NCBI RefSeq assembly: GCF_028416635.1
Contig: NZ_CP114013.1
Span: forward strand, 434,001 to 498,000
Reading direction: 5' to 3'
DNA length: 64,000 nt
From: Baekduia alba
GTDB taxonomy: Bacteria > Actinomycetota > Thermoleophilia > Solirubrobacterales > Solirubrobacteraceae
Made by a program: the position numbers and the translations under genes. Shown here piece after piece: positions 50,564 through 58,537 of the stretch (positions are counted from its first letter, which is position 1; each line of letters begins with the position of its first letter). Below the pieces are notes generated by a model that saw only the letters and a list, made by a program, of their open reading frames with translations, searched no databases and was not told where the DNA came from.

Positions 50564-51325
50564 GTGAACGGTCCGGGCCCCGCGTATCCGATCGACTCGG
50601 TCGACCGGGCACTGTCGTTGATCCTGGCGTTCGAGGACCGCGAGTCGATCACCATCACCGAGGCGGGCAAGTTCCTCGGGGTGTCGCGCTCCACCGCCTT
50701 CCGGCTCCTGAACGTGCTCGAGCATCGTGAGTTCGTGCGGCAGGACCCGCGGACCAAGGTCTTCCACAGCGGCCCCGCGCTGCTGCGCGTCGGCCTCAGC
50801 GCGGTCCAGAGGTCGGACATCCGCACGGCGCTGCGCTCGACGCTCGAGGAGATCGTCCGCGAGGTGGGCGAGACCGCGCACCTCGTCGTCCTGCAGCGCA
50901 ACGACGCCTTCTACATCGACTGCGTCGAGGGCTCGTCGATGGTGCGCGCCACCCCGCGCGTCGGGACCGTCCTGCCGGCCCACGTCAGCGCGGCGGGCAA
51001 GGTCCTGCTCGCGAACCTGCCGCCGGCACGCCTCGACGACCTCCTGGCCAACGAGCTGGTGGGGGTCACGAAGCGCTCGAAGACGTCGGCCGCCGGCGTC
51101 CGGCGCGAGCTGGCCAAGGTCCGCAAGCGGGGCTGGGCGCTCAACGACGGCGAGAGCGAAGAAGGCCTGCGCGCCGTGGCGGTGCTCATCAGCGCCGAGG
51201 ACAACGGCACGGGCGTCGACGCCGCCATCACGCTCGCCGGTCCGGCGCAACGTCTGACCGATGAGCGCATCGAGACGGTCGCCGAGACGATGCTCCGCAT
51301 CGCCGCCGCCGGCTCCCGCGCCTGA
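50564..51325 (+). CDS. IclR-family transcriptional regulator
   Basis: A 253-residue IclR regulator. The winged helix is at residues 10-70 (SVDRALSLILAFED, ITEAGKFLGVSRSTAFRLLN), and the effector domain contains LVVLQRNDAFYIDCVEGSS, PRVGTVLPAHVSAAGKVLLA and GWALNDGESEEGLRAVAVLI. IclR proteins usually control aromatic catabolism genes in response to pathway acids. GTG 50564 follows AAGGTGAGAG. It lies 10 bases after the hydroxylase stop and is followed by a hairpin and a palindrome before the ATPase gene, so it is a good candidate regulator for both. Confidence 0.9.
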   Translation: MNGPGPAYPIDSVDRALSLILAFEDRESITITEAGKFLGVSRSTAFRLLNVLEHREFVRQDPRTKVFHSGPALLRVGLSAVQRSDIRTALRSTLEEIVREVGETAHLVVLQRNDAFYIDCVEGSSMVRATPRVGTVLPAHVSAAGKVLLANLPPARLDDLLANELVGVTKRSKTSAAGVRRELAKVRKRGWALNDGESEEGLRAVAVLISAEDNGTGVDAAITLAGPAQRLTDERIETVAETMLRIAAAGSRA

Positions 51326-51352
51326 CCCAGGACGTCCCGGGCGCACCGGCCG

Positions 51353-51372
51353 CGCGGCGCTCGAGCGCCGCG
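51353..51372. terminator. 20-bp perfect palindromic hairpin after IclR
   Basis: CGCGGCGCTCGAGCGCCGCG, 27 bases after the IclR stop, would fold into a strong stem. It separates the IclR transcript from the ATPase promoter region. Confidence 0.55.
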
Positions 51373-51402
51373 GCGCGTCGTCGCGCGCACGCGGCGATGC
51401 CG

Positions 51403-51417
51403 CGCAACGATGTTGCG
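51403..51417. promoter_or_regulatory. CGCAAC-GAT-GTTGCG palindrome before the ATPase gene
   Basis: A perfect 6-3-6 palindrome 31 bases upstream of the ATPase ATG. TACTAG at 51433 could be a -10 box. The position next to the IclR gene and the size fit an IclR-type operator; a half-like ATTGTTGCG occurs in the second importer's promoter at 44827. Confidence 0.45.
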
Positions 51418-51448
51418 GCTGAAGAAACGCTGTACTAGAGTGCGAAAC

Positions 51449-52975
51449 ATGGACGACACGTTCTCGGCGCTCCTCCAGGTTCGCGACGTCTCCATGACGT
51501 TCCCGGGGCTCAAGGCCGTGGATGGCGTCTCGACCCAGCTCGGCGCGGGGGAGATCGTCGCCCTGGTCGGGCAGAACGGCTCGGGGAAGTCGACGCTGGT
51601 CAAGATCCTGGCCGGCGTCCATCAGCCCGATCCGGGCTCCGAGGTGATCCTCGGCCGCGGCCCCGACGGCCAGCCGGTCAGCCTCCACTTCATCCACCAG
51701 GACCTCGGCCTGGTGGGCGTGCTCTCGACGATCGAGAACCTCGACCTCGGCCGCCGGCTCGGCCGCCGCGGCCTCCTGCCGGCGCCCGTGAAGACCGAGC
51801 GGCGCCACGCCGAGGCGATGATCGCGGGCTTCGGCGGGTCCTTCGACGTCACCGCGCCGGTCGCGACGCTGTCGGCCGCGGAGCGCACGATCGTCGCGAT
51901 CACCCGAGCGCTCGACGGATGGGACCATCCCTCCAACGTCCTCGTCCTCGACGAGCCGACCGCCGCGCTGCACGGCGACGAGGTCGGCAAGCTGTTCACC
52001 GCGGTGCGCCGGGTCGCCGCGCGGGGCGCCGGGGTCATCTTCATCTCTCACCGGCTCGACGAGGTCGTGGAGCTCGCCGACCGGGTCATCGCCCTGCGGG
52101 ACGGGAAGCTGATCGCCGACGTGGGCCGCGGCGAGTACGACCACGACGACCTGGTGAGGTTGATCGCCGGCGAGATCGCCTCCGCGCACACCGAGCACGG
52201 CGAGGTCGCGTTCGCGACCGAGCCGGTGCTGAGCGCTCGTGGCCTGCGGAGCCGGACGATCCGGCGGCTGGACCTCGACCTGCACCCAGGCGAGATCGTC
52301 GGCGTGTCGGGCGTGCTCGGCTCCGGGCGCGAGGAGCTGGCCGGCGCGCTGTTCGGCGCGAGCGACGCGCAGCTCGACGAGCTGCGGGTCGGCGGTCGCG
52401 CGCTCGGGCGCCCGAACCCGCGTCGCTCGATCGCCGCCGGGATCGCCTACGTCCCCGCCGAGCGCCACCGCGAGGGCGCCGTGATGACCATGTCGGTGCG
52501 CGAGAACATGACCTTGCCGCGGCTGGCGCCGTTGCGCCGCCGCTTCGGCCGGCTCGACCAGGCGGCGGAGCGCCGCGAGGTCGACGAGTGGATCGAGCGT
52601 GTCGCCGTGCGGCCCGCCGAGCCCGAGCGGCCGCTGACGCTGCTGTCGGGTGGCAACCAGCAGAAGGTCGTGCTCGCCAAGTGGCTGCGCAACGAGCCCC
52701 GGGTGCTGCTGCTGGACGAGCCGACCCAGGGCGTCGACGTCGGCGCCAAGGCCGGGATCTTCGAGCTGATCGCGACCGCGGCGGCTCAGGGCGCCGGCGT
52801 CCTGGTCTGCTCATCCGACGCCAAGGAGCTGGCGCTGATCTGCGATCGCGTCGTGGTCATGCGCGACGGCGAGGCGGTGGCCGAGATCGAGCGCTCGCAG
52901 CTCAGCGAGGCGGCCGTGGTCGGCGCCGGCCTCGATTCCGACAAGACGACTTCCTCAGCGACCCGGAGCGTTTGA
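51449..52975 (+). CDS. ABC importer ATPase, two ATP-binding domains (system 2)
   Basis: A 508-residue double ATPase paralogous to system 1. Domain 1: Walker A GQNGSGKST, weak signature TLSAAERTIVAITRAL, Walker B LVLDEPTAALHG. Domain 2: VLGSGREELAGALFG, signature LLSGGNQQKVVLAKWL, Walker B LLLDEPTQGVDVGAKA. It should power the binding protein/permease pair at 44942-47194, although separated from them. The acyl-CoA dehydrogenase gene starts three bases after its stop. Confidence 0.92.
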   Translation: MDDTFSALLQVRDVSMTFPGLKAVDGVSTQLGAGEIVALVGQNGSGKSTLVKILAGVHQPDPGSEVILGRGPDGQPVSLHFIHQDLGLVGVLSTIENLDLGRRLGRRGLLPAPVKTERRHAEAMIAGFGGSFDVTAPVATLSAAERTIVAITRALDGWDHPSNVLVLDEPTAALHGDEVGKLFTAVRRVAARGAGVIFISHRLDEVVELADRVIALRDGKLIADVGRGEYDHDDLVRLIAGEIASAHTEHGEVAFATEPVLSARGLRSRTIRRLDLDLHPGEIVGVSGVLGSGREELAGALFGASDAQLDELRVGGRALGRPNPRRSIAAGIAYVPAERHREGAVMTMSVRENMTLPRLAPLRRRFGRLDQAAERREVDEWIERVAVRPAEPERPLTLLSGGNQQKVVLAKWLRNEPRVLLLDEPTQGVDVGAKAGIFELIATAAAQGAGVLVCSSDAKELALICDRVVVMRDGEAVAEIERSQLSEAAVVGAGLDSDKTTSSATRSV

Positions 52976-52977
52976 CG

Positions 52978-54279
52978 ATGGCATGGGACTTCGCGACCGA
53001 CCCCGCGTTCGAGGCGCAGCTCGCGTGGATGGACGCGTTCGTCCGGGCACGCGTCTGGCCGCTCGAGACGGTGGCCTCGGAGCTCGAGCAGTCCGACCTG
53101 GACCGGCTCTACGCGCCGATCCAGGCCGAGGTGAAGGAGCGCGGGCTGTGGGCGGCGCACCTGCCGCCGGAGCTCGGCGGCCAGGGCTTCGGCCAGGTCA
53201 AGCTCGCGCTCATGCACGAGATCATCGGGACCTCGCCGTTCGGTCCCGAGGCCTTCGGGTGCCAGGCCCCCGACTCGGGCAACAGCGAGATCCTCGCGAT
53301 CGCCGGAAGCGCCGCGCAGAAGGAGCGCTGGCTGGGGCCGCTGCTCGCCGGCGCGATCCGCTCGGCGTTCGCGATGACCGAGCCCGAGGTCGCCGGTTCC
53401 GACCCCACCCTCATTAAGACGCGCGCGCGAGAAGTCGATGGCGGCTGGGTCCTCGACGGCCACAAGTGGTTCGTGACCAACGGCTCGCTGGCGGACGTCT
53501 TCATCGTGATGGCCGTCACCGACCCGGACGCCCAGGCCCACCGGCGCGCCTCGATGCTCATCGTGCCGGCGGACGCCGAGGGCGTGCGGGTGCTCCGGGA
53601 CGTGCCGTCGATGGACGATCCGACCGCGGCCCTGGGGCGGGCCGGCAACCACGCCGAGGTCGTCTTCGACGGGGTGCCGCTCGACGCGGGCGCGCTGCTC
53701 GGCGGCGCCGGCGACGGGTTCAAGATCGCCCAGCTCCGGCTCGGCCCAGGGCGGATCCACCACGCGATGCGGTGGCTCGGCGTGTGCCGGCGGGCGTTCG
53801 ACATGCTCTGCGAGCGTGCGACGTACCGCACGTCGCACGGCGGGCTCCTGTCCGAGAAGCAGACGATCCAGAACTGGATCGCCGACTGCGCGGCCGACAT
53901 GCACGCCGCGCGGTTGATGACCCTGCACGCCGCGTGGGTGATCGACACGAAGGGCGCGGCGGCCGCGCGGCAGGAGATCGGGTTGATCAAGTTCTTCGGC
54001 GCGCGCGTGCTCCACGACGTCGTCGACCGCGCGCTCCAGGCGCACGGCGCGCTCGGCTACTCGGCCGACCTGCCGCTGGAGGAGATGTACCGGATGGCGC
54101 GCGCGGCGCGCATCCTCGACGGTCCCGACGAGGTCCATCGCCAGAGCGTCGCGCGCCAGATCCTCAAGCGCTATGCGCCCCCGCCCGACGGCGTGCCGAC
54201 CGAGCACGTGCCGACGCGGCGCCTGCGCGCGCGGGAGCAGCTCGGTGCGGCGTTGCTGGCGACCGGAGAGGCCTCGTGA
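52978..54279 (+). CDS. acyl-CoA dehydrogenase, ACAD10/11-like
   Basis: A 433-residue flavoprotein dehydrogenase. SAFAMTEPEVAGSDPTLIKT is the FAD-binding segment, HGGLLSEKQTIQNWIADCAA lies in the helical part, and the C-terminal RILDGPDEVHRQSVARQIL contains the DGPDEVH motif typical of the ACAD10/ACAD11 type. In those, and in bacterial relatives, the dehydrogenase fold works with an APH-family kinase on hydroxyacyl-CoA substrates. Such a kinase gene lies 6.7 kb downstream at 60949. Coupled by GTGA overlap to the SDR gene. Confidence 0.88.
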   Translation: MAWDFATDPAFEAQLAWMDAFVRARVWPLETVASELEQSDLDRLYAPIQAEVKERGLWAAHLPPELGGQGFGQVKLALMHEIIGTSPFGPEAFGCQAPDSGNSEILAIAGSAAQKERWLGPLLAGAIRSAFAMTEPEVAGSDPTLIKTRAREVDGGWVLDGHKWFVTNGSLADVFIVMAVTDPDAQAHRRASMLIVPADAEGVRVLRDVPSMDDPTAALGRAGNHAEVVFDGVPLDAGALLGGAGDGFKIAQLRLGPGRIHHAMRWLGVCRRAFDMLCERATYRTSHGGLLSEKQTIQNWIADCAADMHAARLMTLHAAWVIDTKGAAAARQEIGLIKFFGARVLHDVVDRALQAHGALGYSADLPLEEMYRMARAARILDGPDEVHRQSVARQILKRYAPPPDGVPTEHVPTRRLRAREQLGAALLATGEAS

Positions 54280-55058
54280 CGGCCGGCACGCTGACCGGCC
54301 GCGTCGCGCTCGTGACCGGCGGCGGCCGCGGCATCGGTCGTGGCATCTCGCTGGCGCTCGCCGCGGGCGGCGCGACCGTGGCGATCGGGTACCGCAGCGA
54401 CGAGGGTGCGGCGCGCGCCACCACCGCCGAGATCATGGCCTCGGGTGGGAGGGCGGAATGCCTGCAGCTCGATCTCGAGGATCTCGCCGGGTTCGAGGCC
54501 TTCGCCGCGGAGCTGCGCGCGCGTGTCGGGGTCGTCGACCTGCTCGTCGCCAACGCGGGCCGGGCCAGTGCCGGGCGGTCGGTGGGCGATACCGAGCTGC
54601 GCGAGCTGGAGCGGGTGATGATCATCAACGCGCTCGCGACGCATCAGCTCTGCCGGCTGCTGTTGCCGGGAATGCGGACGCGGCCCCGATCGGACGTCAT
54701 CGTCATCTCCAGCAGCCTCGTCGCGCACATGCCCGCCGGCGCGGCGCCGTACAACATGGCCAAGGCCGCTGTCGAGGCGCTCGCGCAGACGCTCGCCAAG
54801 GAAGAGGCCGACGCGGGAGTGCGCGTGAACATCGTGGCGCCGGGGCTGGTCTCCACCGACATGGGCGACCGCCTGGTGCGCGCACGGCTGGGCGGCGGGG
54901 TCGCCGCCGACCTCGACGCACGCCAGCCCTTCGGGCGCGTGTGCCGGCCGGACGACGTCGCGGCCGCCGTGCGCTTCCTCGCGTCCGAGGAGGCCGCGCT
55001 GATCACCGGCGCGCGCCTCGTGATCGACGGCGGCAACGCGAATCCCCTGGCGGCGTGA
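54276..55058 (+). CDS. short-chain dehydrogenase/reductase
   Basis: A 260-residue classical SDR. Cofactor motif TGGGRGIGRGISLAL, NAG segment LLVANAGRAS, catalytic Ser near VIVISSSLVAHM, and YNMAKAAVEALAQTLAKEEA with the catalytic Tyr/Lys. The C-terminus has FLASEEAALITGARLVIDGG. Likely NAD(P)-dependent oxidation of a hydroxyacyl-CoA or alcohol. GTG start overlaps the dehydrogenase stop by four bases. Last gene before the repeated-operator promoter. Confidence 0.92.
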   Translation: MTAGTLTGRVALVTGGGRGIGRGISLALAAGGATVAIGYRSDEGAARATTAEIMASGGRAECLQLDLEDLAGFEAFAAELRARVGVVDLLVANAGRASAGRSVGDTELRELERVMIINALATHQLCRLLLPGMRTRPRSDVIVISSSLVAHMPAGAAPYNMAKAAVEALAQTLAKEEADAGVRVNIVAPGLVSTDMGDRLVRARLGGGVAADLDARQPFGRVCRPDDVAAAVRFLASEEAALITGARLVIDGGNANPLAA

Positions 55059-55075
55059 GCGCATCGACGTCTGAC

Positions 55076-55135
55076 CTACTTTCAAATTGACTTTTCGACT
55101 TTGAAGTTGACAAACGGTCGCCGGCCTCGTAAGTT
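55076..55135 (+). promoter_or_regulatory. tandem-operator promoter of the first enoyl-CoA hydratase
   Basis: Two 14-bp near-palindromes, CTACTTTCAAATTG (55076-55089) and CGACTTTGAAGTTG (55096-55109), are separated by six bases. TTGACA (55107-55112), 17-base spacer and TAAGTT (55130-55135) follow. The start point would be about three bases before the ATG at 55145, and there is no Shine-Dalgarno, so the mRNA is probably leaderless. The same operator layout is found at 58490-58523. Confidence 0.65.
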
Positions 55136-55144
55136 CACCGCTCG

Positions 55145-55957
55145 ATGACGCCCAAAGACACGCCGAACGACGGCGAGCCGCACCTCAAGGTCGAGCGGCC
55201 GGCCCCCTACGTCCTGCGGTTGACGCTCAACCGGCCGCGGGTCCTCAACGCGCTCAGCGAGGCCCTCCGCGACGCGCTGATCACGACCTTGCGCGAGGTG
55301 CGCGACGACCCGAGCGCCACCAAGGCGGTCATCTTCACCGGCGCCGGCGACTACTTCTGCTCCGGCGGGGACGTGACCGAGTTCGCCGACTTCCTGGGAC
55401 CGCGTCCCGTCGACGGCTACCGCGCACAGATGTTCTTCCAGGAGCTGGCGCTGCTCCTGCTGCAGTTGCCGTGCCCGGTGATCGGCGCGATCAACGGGCC
55501 GGCCCACGGCGGCGGAACCGCCGTCGCGATGATGACCGACCTGCGCATCGTCAGCGACCGGGCGTCGTTCCGGGTCGGGCAGGTCGCGCGCGGCCTGGTG
55601 CCCGACGTCGGCCTGACCTGGGTGCTGCCGCGCGTCGTCGGCACCGGGCGGGCGCTCGAGCTGATGCTCCTCAACGAGGAGCTCTCGGCCGCGGCCGCCG
55701 AGCGGATCGGGCTGGTCAACCGCGTCGTGCCCCACGACGAGGTCGGCGACGCCGCGCTCGAGATGGCCACCAAGCTCGCGGCGTCGTCGCGGACCTCGCT
55801 CGAGTGGATCAAGCGCACCACGTACATGAACTTGGACTTGGGCATGGAGCCGGGCTTCCGTCTGGAGGCGATGGCCCAGGCGCTGCTCAGCGCGACCGAC
55901 GACTTCGAGGAAGGGCTGCACGCGTTCAAGGAGAGACGTGCCGGGTCGTTCAAGTAG
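55145..55957 (+). CDS. enoyl-CoA hydratase/isomerase-family protein
   Basis: A 270-residue crotonase-fold protein. The oxyanion-hole segments are FTGAGDYFCSGGDVTEFADF and GAINGPAHGGGTAVAMMTDL, and RGLVPDVGLTWVLPRVVGTG is the active-site loop with Asp in place of one of the usual Glu residues, so hydratase versus isomerase activity is open. The segment VLNALSEALRDAL is typical. It follows the tandem-operator promoter and starts an operon with the winged-helix and dikinase-like genes. Confidence 0.88.
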   Translation: MTPKDTPNDGEPHLKVERPAPYVLRLTLNRPRVLNALSEALRDALITTLREVRDDPSATKAVIFTGAGDYFCSGGDVTEFADFLGPRPVDGYRAQMFFQELALLLLQLPCPVIGAINGPAHGGGTAVAMMTDLRIVSDRASFRVGQVARGLVPDVGLTWVLPRVVGTGRALELMLLNEELSAAAAERIGLVNRVVPHDEVGDAALEMATKLAASSRTSLEWIKRTTYMNLDLGMEPGFRLEAMAQALLSATDDFEEGLHAFKERRAGSFK

Positions 55958-56015
55958 CGGCCTTCGTCCCGTGGCTTGCGCGGGAACCGACCTGCGGCAG
56001 AGGAGTGGAGGGTTC

Positions 56016-56603
56016 GTGACCGGGTTCGAAGTCGATGACCTCGACGTCCTGCAGATCCTGCGGATCAAGGGCGCGGCGGCCGACGTCGCCGTCGCCGACG
56101 CGCTGCGCGTCGCCGGCGACGTCGTCGCGGAGCGCCTGGCGGTCCTCGAGGCCCAGGGCTCGGTGTGGCGGGTCGCGACCCCGCCCGGCGCCTGGGCGCT
56201 GACGCGTGAGGGCATCGACGTCCACGCCGAGCAGGCGGAGCTTCGCCGCGCCTCCGGCACGACCGACGTCCGCGTCGGCTACGAGGTGTTCCTCGAGGTC
56301 AACCAGGACGTCAAGCAGTTGACGAGCGACTGGCAGCGCGGCGCAGAGCCGCTCGAGGTCCTCGACGAGCTGGGGGAGATCCACGAGCAGGTCGGCGAAG
56401 GCTTCGCGATCGCGGCGCGGGACGTGCCGCGCTTCGGGGCGTACGCCGAGCGGCTCGGCACCGCGCTCGAACAGGCCCGTGCGGGCGACCGGCGCTTCGT
56501 CGCCGACCCGCTGCTGCCGTCGTTCCACACCGTCTGGTTCGAGTGCCACGAGGACTTCCTGATCACGCTCGGTCGCAGCCGGGCGCAGGAGGGCTCGACG
56601 TGA
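56016..56603 (+). CDS. winged-helix protein partnered with a PPDK-like enzyme
   Basis: A 195-residue protein. Residues 1-75 look like a MarR-type winged helix (LDVLQILRIKGAAADVAVAD, RLAVLEAQGSVWR, WALTREGIDVHAEQ). The rest is helical (GYEVFLEVNQDVKQLTSDWQ, EPLEVLDELGEIHEQVGEGF) with a C-terminal WFECHEDFLITLGRSR. It could be the DNA-binding regulator of the local operators, or a small subunit of the phosphotransfer enzyme, because its stop overlaps the dikinase-like start (GTGA). I lean to a subunit/regulator hybrid. GTG start with GGAGGG upstream. Confidence 0.6.
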   Translation: MTGFEVDDLDVLQILRIKGAAADVAVADALRVAGDVVAERLAVLEAQGSVWRVATPPGAWALTREGIDVHAEQAELRRASGTTDVRVGYEVFLEVNQDVKQLTSDWQRGAEPLEVLDELGEIHEQVGEGFAIAARDVPRFGAYAERLGTALEQARAGDRRFVADPLLPSFHTVWFECHEDFLITLGRSRAQEGST

Positions 56604-58504
56604 TCGGCCAGGCCCGTTGGGTGGTCCCGGTCGACGAGGCCGAGCCGACCGACGTCAGCACGCTGGGCGGCAAGGGCGCGAGCCTGGCGGTCCTGCGCAG
56701 CGCCGGGATCGGCGTGCCGCCCGCGTTCATCGTCTCGACCGAGCTGTGCCGCCGGTACGCACGCGAGGGCGCCGTCCCGCGCGACGCGTGGGACGAGATC
56801 GTGGACGGGATCGCTGCGCTCGGAGCGGTCGTCGGCCGCGGCTTCGGCGACGCCGACGCGCCGCTGCTCGTGTCCGTCCGCTCCGGCGCGCCCGTGTCGA
56901 TGCCGGGGATGATGGACACGATCCTGAACGTGGGCCTCGGCGAGGAGACGCTCGCCGGACTCGAGCGGATGACCGCCGACGGCGTCTTTGCCTGGGACTC
57001 CTACGTCCGGCTCCTGCACATGTTCGGCGGCTCCGTGCGTGGGCTGTCCTCGGCCAAGCTCGCCATGGCGAAGGTCGGGCGCGGCGACGAGCTCGCGGGG
57101 GACACGGTCGCCGGCCTGCGCGCGGCGGCGGGCCGCTACCGGCAGGCCATCGAGACCGAGAGCCGGACGGCGTTCCCCGAGGATCCCTGGGACCAGCTGC
57201 GCGAAGCGGTGGAGGCGGTCCTGCGATCCTGGCAGTCGCCGCGGGCGCAGCGGTACCGCCGTCACGCCGGCATCGCCGACGACCTCGGCACGGCGGTCGT
57301 CGTCCAGGCCATGGTCTTCGGGAACCTCGACGAGCGCTCCGGCTCCGGCGTGGCGTTCACGCGCGACCCGGCGTCCGGCACCCCGGGGATGTATGGAGAC
57401 TTCCTCGTCAACGCTCAGGGTGAGGACGTGGTCAGCGGAGAGCACGAGGTCGGGACGCTCGCCGACTGCGCGCGGGTGCTGCCGGAGCCCTACGCCGAGC
57501 TCGTCGCGATGGCGGGCACGCTCGAGGAGCGCTACCGCGACATGTGCGACATCGAGTTCACGATCGAGAGCGGGCGGCTGTGGGTGCTGCAGGTGCGCCC
57601 GGGCCAGCGCACGGCGCTGGCCCAACTGCGGATCGCGCTCGACCTGCTCGCCGCCGGGACGATCGACGCGGCCACCGCGCTCCAACGCATCGCGCCCGCC
57701 TCGCTCATCCATGCGGAGCGCCCGGTGCTCGACGCCGCCGCGCCGCGGGACCTGCTCGGTCGCGGCGTGCCCGCGTCCCCCGGCGTGGCCGTCGGGGCGC
57801 TGGCCTTCAGCTCGCCGGCGGCCGAGGCGATGGCGGCCGACGGCCGACCGGCGGTCCTCGTCCGCGAGGTCACGAGCCCCGACGACATCAGCGGCTTCGT
57901 CGCCGCGCAAGCGGTCGTCACCGCCCGTGGTGGGCGGGTGAGCCACGCCGCGGTCGTCGCGCGCGGCATGAACCTCCCGGCCGTCTGCAGCGTCACCGCG
58001 CTCAGCTTCCGCGACGGCGGCGCCGCGTTCGGCGACCGCCTGCTGTCGGAGGGCGACGTGGTGACCGTCGACGGGACGACGGGCGAGGTCCACGCCGGCG
58101 CGCTCGGGCTGGTCGCTCCGCCGCCCCATCCCGAGACCGAGCGCCTGCTGGCCGAGTGCGACCGGCGCCGCCAGGTCCGCGTGCTCGCGTGGGAGCCGGC
58201 GCCGTGGGCGGATGGCACGTTCGCCGCCGCCGGCGCGATCGACTGCCGGTCGCTCGCGCAGGTCGACGACGCCCGGTCCGGAGACGACCCCGTCCTGGTG
58301 AGCCCGGGAGCCGCTGAGGATCCCCTGGGGCTCCTGGAGGCCGCGGCCGGGCTGGCGGCCGGGCGCGTGTTCGTGGCCGTCGACGCCGGCTGGCCGGCCG
58401 CGGTGAGCCATCTGCCGGCAGGTCCGTGGGGCGGCTTGGTCGCCACCGCCGCCGGCGCGCCGGTCGCTCGGCTGCTCGCGGCCAGTTCCCAACTTTCAAG
58501 TTGA
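56600..58504 (+). CDS. pyruvate-phosphate-dikinase-like protein lacking the PEP-binding barrel
   Basis: A 634-residue relative of PPDK. The ATP-binding half (about 1-345) contains GGKGASLAVLRSAG, SVRSGAPVSMPGMMDTILNV, GSGVAFTRDPASGTPGMYGD and WVLQVRPGQRTA. The swivelling phosphohistidine domain (about 385-500) has GGRVSHAAVVARGMNLPAVC with the catalytic His. Normal PPDK (~880 aa) then has a PEP/pyruvate TIM barrel; here it is replaced by ~130 unrelated residues. So phosphate from ATP could reach the His, but the acceptor differs: perhaps a partner protein or an organic hydroxyl, as in phenylphosphate synthase. Its stop lies inside the next operator. Confidence 0.8.
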   Translation: MIGQARWVVPVDEAEPTDVSTLGGKGASLAVLRSAGIGVPPAFIVSTELCRRYAREGAVPRDAWDEIVDGIAALGAVVGRGFGDADAPLLVSVRSGAPVSMPGMMDTILNVGLGEETLAGLERMTADGVFAWDSYVRLLHMFGGSVRGLSSAKLAMAKVGRGDELAGDTVAGLRAAAGRYRQAIETESRTAFPEDPWDQLREAVEAVLRSWQSPRAQRYRRHAGIADDLGTAVVVQAMVFGNLDERSGSGVAFTRDPASGTPGMYGDFLVNAQGEDVVSGEHEVGTLADCARVLPEPYAELVAMAGTLEERYRDMCDIEFTIESGRLWVLQVRPGQRTALAQLRIALDLLAAGTIDAATALQRIAPASLIHAERPVLDAAAPRDLLGRGVPASPGVAVGALAFSSPAAEAMAADGRPAVLVREVTSPDDISGFVAAQAVVTARGGRVSHAAVVARGMNLPAVCSVTALSFRDGGAAFGDRLLSEGDVVTVDGTTGEVHAGALGLVAPPPHPETERLLAECDRRRQVRVLAWEPAPWADGTFAAAGAIDCRSLAQVDDARSGDDPVLVSPGAAEDPLGLLEAAAGLAAGRVFVAVDAGWPAAVSHLPAGPWGGLVATAAGAPVARLLAASSQLSS

Positions 58505-58530
58505 TAACTCGATTCCAAAGTTGATACGTT
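58490..58530 (+). promoter_or_regulatory. tandem-operator promoter of the second enoyl-CoA hydratase
   Basis: CAACTTTCAAGTTG (58490-58503) is a perfect 6-2-6 palindrome, followed six bases later by CGATTCCAAAGTTG (58510-58523). This is the same site size and spacing as at 55076-55109. TTGATA (58501-58506), 18 bases and TACGTT (58525-58530) could be the promoter, giving a near-leaderless mRNA with ATG at 58538. Confidence 0.6.
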
Positions 58531-58537
58531 GCCCACG

